Source of the DNA: Nectonema munidae | Lineage: Eukaryota; Nematomorpha; Nectonematoida; Nectonematidae | Reading direction: 5' to 3' | Length of the DNA stretch: 64,000 bases | Assembly (NCBI GenBank): GCA_030549495.1 | Contig: JAUIRK010000511.1 | Coordinates: 665,501 to 729,500 of the forward strand | Part shown: one piece after another, positions 60,801-64,000 of the stretch | Layout of the letters: the number at the start of each line of letters is the position of its first letter | Numbering within the stretch: position 1 is the first letter of the stretch | Program-made: the position numbers and the translations under genes | Notes under the pieces: model-generated | Database searches by the model: none | What the model was told of the DNA's origin: nothing | The model's input: the letters and a program-made list of their open reading frames with translations, nothing else

Positions 60801-62102
60801 AAAATAAATTTAAGTGCTTAGTAAAATATAGGAGAAAATTTTTTTATATTTTAACTTGTTATTTCTTTTTAGTAATAAAATTAAATATGACAAACTGAAA
60901 GAAATTGAACTGTAAAATGATAACATTTTAATGTTTTAGCCATTTTTTGTGAATTAAAATTTTTGTAATGTAGAAGCCTGCAAAAAGCCAGCAGTACCTT
61001 ATGGTGGATTTTTGCGGGTTGACTGAAATTACACTGGTTTATCACTGCTGCTGCGAAAGTGTAACAAAATTCTACACTTTTCCCTGAGAGTACTTGCTTT
61101 TATGGAAATGCTCTCTCAGTTTAAACAAAGCTTTCTTTTGAACTGATAGATTATACTCTTATAAAGATAGTATAATCTAGGCCATCTAGGGAACAACAAT
61201 AACATTTTAATGAAAATAGTTTAAAATTTTACTAACTTTTAAAAATTATAACTTATACTTTATAGGCATGACAAAATGCCAAAATAAAAATACCTTAAAT
61301 TATTCAAATCAAATTTACTACAAATGATACAAAAGGTATATATTTTATAGTTAGTAAATGTAAAATGTGAAATGACCATAGATTCATTTCCTAATCAATA
61401 CTTTAACTTGAATATATATATATATACATATACATTTGAATTTGCATATACAATTTAAATTAAGTTATCACGAATAAGAACTGTTTCTTACCTATCACTC
61501 AATTCCACCGTCCCATTTTCTAGCACTCGACCAATGATCGCATCAGCTCCAACCTAAATTTGAAAAGGAAGCATAAATATGTAAAATTTTTTATGCAGAT
61601 AACACTTTTTAGCTTTTGATCAAGCTAATTTTTCGTAAAAGATACGTCCACCTTCATCTAACTATATATAATAATGAAATCAATTTATAAAAGAAGGGGA
61701 CTAAAATTTTAAATGAGAAATTTTAAAGTGAAAAAAATGTGAATGATGATAAAAATAAAAGCTGCAAAATAAATACCATTTCAGTTTCATTGTTAAAAAT
61801 GGCTCCAGACCAACCTGTAGAAGTTTTTGCCCAGCTCTCGAAATGCATGATTTGTGTTTCGGCATCATAAGTGTAATTGAGGGTGTAAATGCAGTCTGAA
61901 GTGCAGCCAATAGGATAGCGTAGACTTTTGGTGCACTCAGAGTGATGCAAATGATCGAAGTTGTCAATCTTTTCAGAAATCACCTTTTCTTCTGCCATTT
62001 CGATGTAGGCGCTTTTTGTTCTTCCCTCTTCTATAGATTCATTTATGAAAGAAGGAAGCAGGAATCCAGTGTCAGAATTTCGAGAATCTTCATTGCGAGG
62101 CT
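39774..62102 (-). CDS. DOMON-domain single-pass membrane protein with acidic Ser/Thr-rich stalk, 14 visible exons
   Basis: Exons in transcription order: 62102-61777, 61553-61492, 60417-60098, 58405-58068, 53677-52864, 51854-51660, 50175-50065, 49406-49290, 46802-46590, 44531-44374, 43378-43317, 41534-41389, 41113-40941, 39887-39774. Every junction is GT..AG and one frame runs through, about 1048 residues. Residues 1-55 are acidic; about 60-235 form a DOMON domain like FRRS1/FRRS1L (C-x9-C-x3-C start, WSGAIF, GADAIIG, ILRFSRP). A region of about 600 Asp/Glu/Ser/Thr-rich residues follows, then a membrane segment (YITISILSLLFLILAIIVF), a KKKK stop-transfer and a 50-60-residue tail. The 5' end lies beyond the window. 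DOMON domains bind haem or sugars in some families; function here is unknown. The weakest join is 60098 to 58405; otherwise this is two genes. Confidence 0.7.
40941..41113 (-). CDS. Transmembrane exon m
   Basis: Reads IVIQTFIDMIYTQFLSYWK, the membrane segment ITISILSLLFLILAIIVF and KAKQSKKKKSKNLISTPIK, i.e. a stop-transfer with a basic inner face. The donor AAG|GTTTTA at 40941/40940 is phase 0; reading through would add a stray hydrophobic tail. Confidence 0.8.
41389..41534 (-). CDS. Juxtamembrane exon l
   Basis: Acceptor ATGTTTTAG. Reads MKDHNTVVMQANFKNKNYST, then MESFEDVRSLLFISSLNIT; donor GTATAT, phase 1. Sequon NIT. Confidence 0.78.
42573..43040. mobile_element. hAT MITE with perfect 8-bp target duplication
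   Basis: Ends CGGTGGTTCCCAACC and GGTTGGGAACCACTG; CTCTAAAG on both sides (42565-42572, 43041-43048). Charlie-like ends. Near the right end, a perfect 24-base palindrome at 42996-43019 made of CCATGGACCCCT and its complement. Confidence 0.9.
43317..43378 (-). CDS. Juxtamembrane exon k (62 bases)
   Basis: Between TATTTTAG and the consensus donor GTGAGT. Reads ITEKFTEKLENASILVLDDS; helical, with one N-glycosylation sequon NAS. Too short to appear as an ORF; accepted because both splice sites are strong and phases fit. Confidence 0.75.
44063..44194 (+). mobile_element. piggyBac-like TTAA MITE
   Basis: TTAA on both sides; ends CCCATTTAAGACC and GGTCGTAAATGGG, nearly perfect inverted repeats. 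Same internal boxes as 26424-26552. In the intron after exon k of the - strand gene's direction of growth (between exons j and k). Confidence 0.82.
44374..44531 (-). CDS. Juxtamembrane exon j
   Basis: Acceptor TGTGTTTAG. Reads EESLKIDFVLKFNEIELRN, then KKQVQDSNHTHSQQDQED and KEKMIHM before GTGAGA. Charged and possibly coiled coil; phase 0 exit. Confidence 0.78.
44636..45296. mobile_element. Probable hAT fragment related to 14385-15300
   Basis: GGAACAAAAGTTAACC and repeated TTGACCTA motifs at the left resemble 14385-14420; the right end shows TTGGCTTTTGTTTGACC. The - strand reads LRLKDAFDLCGNIE, a decayed transposase-like piece. Confidence 0.4.
46590..46802 (-). CDS. Stalk exon i, phase 1-1
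   Basis: 213 bases. Acidic half ESEDEKVASKVDVKES, EGEEIESSTPHKKHTP, then TAAILIPASSTTTLSPIK. A donor CAT|GTAATT is chosen because it restores the phase of the next exon. Confidence 0.75.
46975..48336. mobile_element. Possible pogo-type element, CCTCATTATA ends
   Basis: GTATAACCTCATTATAACG at the left and CTGTATAATGAGGTAC at the right are inverted repeats, each next to TA. The 1.36 kb between contains no frame I recognise, so this could be a chance pair. Confidence 0.35.
48230..48245 (+). repeat. G homopolymer, 16 bases
   Basis: Sixteen G in a row in otherwise AT-rich intronic DNA. Confidence 0.95.
49290..49406 (-). CDS. Stalk exon h, phase 1-1
   Basis: 117 bases. Reads KPSQNESSTISPVVAESSS, EPEISTSTHEKIEEAIA; Ser/Thr/Glu-rich. 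Donor GCCG|GTAACT. Confidence 0.78.
50065..50175 (-). CDS. Stalk exon g, phase 1-1
   Basis: 111 bases. Acidic start DLDDDESSDKASRKEG, then HTSTSSSSAPSTSKK and ITSTS, the same acidic-to-Ser/Thr plan as the neighbouring exons. Donor CAA|GTACCA is weak but the phase fits. Confidence 0.72.
50820..51325. repeat. Tandem repeat, unit about 180 bases, 2.4 copies
   Basis: TTCGATTCTTTGATTACAG recurs at 50850 and 51032; ATCTTACATCTAGCAAAATA recurs three times (about 50970, 51165, 51295). Inside it, a 30-base unit with GGTTGGAGATGAACCATC is doubled at 51195-51252. In the intron between stalk exons f and g. Confidence 0.8.
51660..51854 (-). CDS. Stalk exon f, phase 1-1: acidic half then Ser/Thr half
   Basis: Enters after TTTTTTGAAG, leaves at ACAC|GTAAAT. 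Reads an acidic half (ADDETLAEIEEPGSEENE) then a mucin-like half (HTSSPSTITSSSTTESTS). 195 bases, symmetric phase 1. Confidence 0.8.
51901..52022 (+). mobile_element. Diverged TTAA MITE with SalI-type palindrome
   Basis: TTAA at 51897-51900 and 52023-52026; internal boxes ATCAGACGATAT, GCAGAAGATTT and CGCAGACGATTT match the family, but ends have decayed. Contains the 18-base palindrome AGTCGACTATAGTCGACT. Confidence 0.6.
52670..52803 (-). mobile_element. Structured retroposon with (AAC)n tail, perfect 15-bp target duplication
   Basis: Flanked by ATAAGCTTTCTCTTG at 52655-52669 and 52804-52818. On the - strand it runs from CCCTGAGAGTACTTGC to a tail of AAC repeats. Second copy on the + strand at 61082-61204. 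Consecutive inverted repeats (CTGAGAG/CTCTCAG; CAGTTTAAACAAAG/CTTTGTTTTGAACTG; AGATTATA/TATAATCT) predict a chain of hairpins. No pol III B box seen. Confidence 0.85.
52864..53677 (-). CDS. Acidic exon e (271 codons)
   Basis: The longest exon of the gene, from TTTTTGTAG to donor GTACGC (phase 1). Predicted disordered: Lys/Glu/Asp/Ser-rich (DRIKAEDGKDEKYSDVHKLF, EKEEEDDNMDASETS, DEDFGLESKPEDEA), no Cys, no recognisable domain. Two + strand open frames over it are antisense shadows. Confidence 0.85.
54066..54152. repeat. Inverted copy of the 21714-21806 repeat
   Basis: Matches GAGCTGGAACAGCTAGAGAG through GGTTAGCTGCGACAAA in reverse. Lies in the - strand gene's long intron. Confidence 0.7.
54920..56365 (+). 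pseudogene. LINE relic (Jockey/CR1-like reverse transcriptase)
   Basis: + strand pieces: FSKNFEKILYTQISIFFSEN (RT block 1 type), INFLDLLKAFDSISHD-like reading near 55170 (the F-LDL-KAFD-V-H block), and NPFSVETFFELK with VSEQSVRYKVVIFYKK near 55850 (C-terminal 'IRYKGP-WN' block). 3' end has AATAAAG followed by TTCTTCTTCTTCATCTTC, like a short tandem 3' tail. Many breaks; 5' truncated. Confidence 0.65.
56610..57026. mobile_element. hAT MITE with perfect 8-bp target duplication
   Basis: Ends TAGAGATTGCAC and GTGCAATCTCTA; GTCTTTAC on both sides (56602-56609, 57027-57034). GC-rich shoulders with CCCCG and CCCGGG motifs around an AT-rich centre. 417 bases. Confidence 0.92.
57590..57720. other. 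Unexplained GC-rich patch
   Basis: About 130 bases with ATCGTGGCCCGCCCGGAATG and similar in a very AT-rich intron. No frame, no repeat partner in this window. A repeat edge is the likeliest source. Confidence 0.4.
58068..58405 (-). CDS. Acidic exon d (112 codons)
   Basis: Acceptor ACTTTTTAG, phase 1 entry. Low-complexity charged protein: EDDTSKSLEKNSSN..., KREGKEEVKKVKSK, EDDEEGVEETIEGDGSSEFE. Ends ...INTMR at AGG|GTATAC, phase 0. No start codon or signal peptide that could open a separate gene is visible upstream in the 1.6 kb before the DOMON exon. Confidence 0.8.
58420..59990. other. Interval between DOMON exon c and acidic exon d
   Basis: Contains the TTCACTTGAA tandem repeat at 59281-59357. 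I see no promoter, start codon or signal-peptide exon on the - strand here, which is why the two exon groups are joined in the preferred model. Confidence 0.5.
59281..59357. repeat. CACTTGAA tandem repeat (relative of 20123-20225, inverted)
   Basis: Three units of about 22 bases, ACTTGAAAACGTTTCACTTG type, ending TTGCAATGCTATAA, the reverse of the 20123 start. Confidence 0.7.
59997..60097 (-). CDS. Alternative DOMON C-terminus: hydrophobic tail
   Basis: If the donor at 60097 is not used, the frame adds RELISFLLLVLLIIIYVKQ and about 14 more residues to a stop. The Leu/Ile-rich run could be a membrane anchor like the hydrophobic C-terminus of FRRS1L. It could also be translated T-rich intron, since the segment ends in TTTTATTTTAG. 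An AATAAA lies at 59813-59808 on this strand. This is either a short isoform, a separate gene end, or an artefact. Confidence 0.45.
60098..60417 (-). CDS. DOMON gene exon c: DOMON C-terminal half
   Basis: Reads RTITEGYHFIKDKSQD, then GSTILRFSRPIHSTD (the DOMON strand usually T-x-x-F-x-R), Cys pairs in the CYYFFLP and CLDSCLSE segments, and MKNLSS. A donor CAC|GTGAAC at 60098/60097 is phase 1 and fits the acceptor at 58405. Without that splice the frame reads on to a stop at 59997-59999. Confidence 0.8.
60466..60525. repeat. 30-base tandem duplication with GACCANNNTGGTC
   Basis: Two units, each with a palindromic core (GACCAGAGTGGTC, GACCATAGTGGTC), about 50 bases upstream of the acceptor of DOMON exon c on the - strand. 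Confidence 0.8.
61082..61204 (+). mobile_element. Structured (AAC)n-tailed retroposon, second copy
   Basis: Matches 52670-52803 in reverse with scattered changes. The three stems persist; the third is AGATTATACT/AGTATAATCT, longer than in the other copy. Tail AACAACAATAAC. No clear target duplication, so likely older. Confidence 0.8.
61492..61553 (-). CDS. DOMON gene exon b: GADAIIGRV
   Basis: A 62-base exon between AATTTAG and GTAAGA. Reads VGADAIIGRVLENGTVELSD plus a split Arg codon. It is too short for ordinary ORF searches but matches the DOMON consensus M-x-G-x-D-x-x-x-G. Confidence 0.85.
61777..62102 (-). CDS. DOMON gene exon a: acidic leader and DOMON start
   Basis: Begins with two bases of a split codon after AAAATTAG. 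Reads PRNEDSRNSDTGF..., then a Cys-rich DOMON entry with YPIGCTSDCIYTLNYTYD, a layout also seen in FRRS1L (GCTSETCHYSL, from memory), and GWSGAIFN. Ends at GAA ATG before GTATTT, phase 0. Confidence 0.85.
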
Positions 62103-62625
62103 CTAATTTTGTAGAAACGTAGAGCGGGATTTATAAAATTTCTCCAAAATCATTAAGATCAACTTAGACTACAACCGTTAATTTCAAAGATTGTAATGAT
62201 TAGAGTTGAGACAAATAGTAGTCATTATTATAAAAGTCAAACACAAATAGAAATACATATAATTTAATTCGCGCTTTCAATAATACAAAAACAAATAAAA
62301 GTTTTATTCTTAAATATAAAAATATTAATCAATATATTTAATTTTAAGTTTTAAAAACAACTCAATACAAATATAAATCAATTTGGTTAATAATAATGTT
62401 GAGCAAAACAAAGAACTAATATAGGGAAGACAAAATTAAGGATGGAGAGAGCAAAGATGAAAAAAGACTCTTAATTGGACCTTCAATAACAAAAATTATT
62501 AGTTATGGAATTTTTGTATAGCTTTAATTTGTAACATATGATCTATTATAGATACCTACCACAGAGTCGTAAACTATTTTTCGATCTTACTGTCTTGAGT
62601 CTAGGTGTGTTCAGAAGCGGCTAAG

Positions 62626-63082
62626 CAATGCTTCTTAACCTTTTTATCTCAATCGCACACCGAGATTCTTAAAAATTGAAAAATCGCCCATATGAAGTAA
62701 AAATATGCTGAAAATCTTTTCCCGCAATTTCAAGCTTTAATTTGAATTCTTATTTCCATTTATATTCAATAAATTCTTCTTTAAAATGTTCTTCTAGAAA
62801 TTCCATATTAAAAGAAAAGGCATTAATCATCCATTCTTCAATTTAGGGCTTAAACAAAGCCATAATTTCGGGAAATAAGTCCTCTTTTATCTGAGTTTTA
62901 TGATTAGAAAGTATTTCACTTTGATTGAAATTCGGACTTTAACTTCTTATGTAAAAAAGTGAAAAAATATTAAAACATTTTTATTTATTTGTATACAAGG
63001 CCAAAATAATTTCTAAAAAAAATTGCTCACCTAAATTCCGCTTTCGCACAAGTGGGCGATTCGTTCCGAGTTAAGAAACTCG
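62626..63082 (-). mobile_element. hAT-like non-autonomous element, copy 3
   Basis: Reverse-oriented relative of 408-820: TTTAATATGGAATTTCTAGA core and the ATTGCTCACCTAAATTCCG segment. Ends CAATGCTTCTTAACC and GAGTTAAGAAACTCG are imperfect inverted repeats. Confidence 0.55.
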
Positions 63083-63273
63083 AGGTTAAAACATGACCTA
63101 CAACTTCACTACAGTCGCCGCCCTAATCTCTATAGTTCGGTTTGAACAAGTCTCTAGATATTATTGTCCAGTTAGGACAGGTTCAAGTCGAGTTCCGGAG
63201 TAGATATTATGAGGTCCGGACTTTAAACAGATCTACTTGAGTCCTTAAAAGGTTTGAGTTTAAATAATAAATA

Positions 63274-64000
63274 CAGTAAAACCTCGTTATCTCTAAATTT
63301 GAAGGGACCAAACAAAAACTTCGAGATATCCAGGTGTACAAGATATCCAAAATATCAAGAAAAACTATTATCAAGTCCATTTTTTGAAAAATAAGTACCA
63401 ACCGGTATGTTTTTTGTCTGCTTGTTAGATCTAAAGTAACTCACTCTGCTAAAATAAACAGACCCTGATATCTTTTTAAATAACAATAAAAAATGTGATA
63501 TACCAACAATTAACTTTTATTTTTATTTCTTTGAAATAACAAATAGAATTTAAAAAATTTATATTGATTGTTTTTCAGCGTTTATTGAAAAAGCTTGTTA
63601 AGTAACTTTATTTCATATTTTTTTGAGAAGTTTTTTTTCTATTCTCTGCAGAATTTTGTTATAGCTTGGAATGAGATCTTCGGTGATTTCTGTCATTTCA
63701 ATCCAGTTTTTGGTAATCTCCATGGCATTATTGACCTGTAAAAGTGTGAGCTTTTTTTCCATAGGTTCGCTAATCCCTTCTTCTAAATATTCATCTTCAT
63801 TGTCAGTTTCTTCTTTTTCACACCTTTTCGACAGAATACCTTCTACAATCTCCCGATCGCTTGTCAATTCTGCAGTCAACAGATTTTCATCAATTACAAC
63901 ATAATCTTCAAATGGCGCACATGATTTGTTTTCACCATCGATCTCAATATTATCCCAAATTTCTTCATTGCTGTCTAACAGGGATTGTTCGTCATTAACA
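63274..64000 (-). mobile_element. Tigger/pogo transposon, 3' part, cut by window edge
   Basis: Terminal repeat CAGTAAAACCTCGTTATCTC at 63274, next to TA (63272-63273), typical of Tigger. Element continues beyond 64000. Confidence 0.85.
63613..64000 (-). CDS. Tigger/pogo transposase C-terminus (partial)
   Basis: One open frame enters from the right edge and stops at 63613: VNDEQSLLDSNEEIWDNIE, DYVVIDENLLTAELTSDREI, then an acidic stretch and a helical end (NNAMEITKNWIE... IEKKLLKKI). This is the usual acidic C-terminal tail of Tigger transposases (D-L-T-x-E-L-T-D-x-E-I-V). No break is visible in these 129 codons, unlike the relic at 28993-29926; the catalytic domain lies outside. Confidence 0.75.
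   Translation of the reverse strand, partial: VNDEQSLLDSNEEIWDNIEIDGENKSCAPFEDYVVIDENLLTAELTSDREIVEGILSKRCEKEETDNEDEYLEEGISEPMEKKLTLLQVNNAMEITKNWIEMTEITEDLIPSYNKILQRIEKKLLKKI

Overview
This window is intron-rich, strongly AT-rich animal nuclear DNA, probably from an arthropod. The evidence is spliced genes with GT..AG introns, many small DNA-transposon copies (hAT, pogo/Tigger and piggyBac-like MITEs), tRNA-derived SINEs, a LINE fossil, and a relic of a protein domain I recall from uncharacterised arthropod proteins. The species cannot be named from sequence alone.

Two protein-coding transcription units face each other tail to tail. On the + strand, from the left edge to 38424, lies a complete glycoside hydrolase family 31 alpha-glucosidase of the lysosomal acid alpha-glucosidase (GAA) / sucrase-isomaltase type. 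I trace 12 exons whose phases all agree, with a trefoil domain, the nucleophile motif WIDMNE and the acid/base motif HWSGD. About 903 residues are visible. Only the extreme N-terminus (signal peptide or membrane anchor) is uncertain.

On the - strand, from about 62102 down to 39774, a chain of 14 in-phase exons encodes a DOMON domain of FRRS1/FRRS1L type, then a long acidic Ser/Thr-rich region, a single transmembrane segment and a basic cytoplasmic tail. I favour one gene. The DOMON part could also end at its own hydrophobic tail at 59997, which would make a shorter isoform or a separate gene.

The rest is introns filled with repeats. Intron 2 of the glucosidase holds a (CA)n tract and then about 6.3 kb made almost only of A and T, with no G or C that I can see between about 5630 and 9360. 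Elsewhere there is a family of ~130-bp MITEs with TTAA targets, several hAT MITEs (two with perfect 8-bp target duplications), pogo/Tigger pieces including one running off the right edge, a hAT transposase relic, a LINE relic, a tRNA-derived SINE pair, and a small retroposon with an (AAC)n tail. That last element is flanked by a perfect 15-bp target duplication and folds into consecutive hairpins. It and the DOMON/acidic-exon gene are the most unusual things here.
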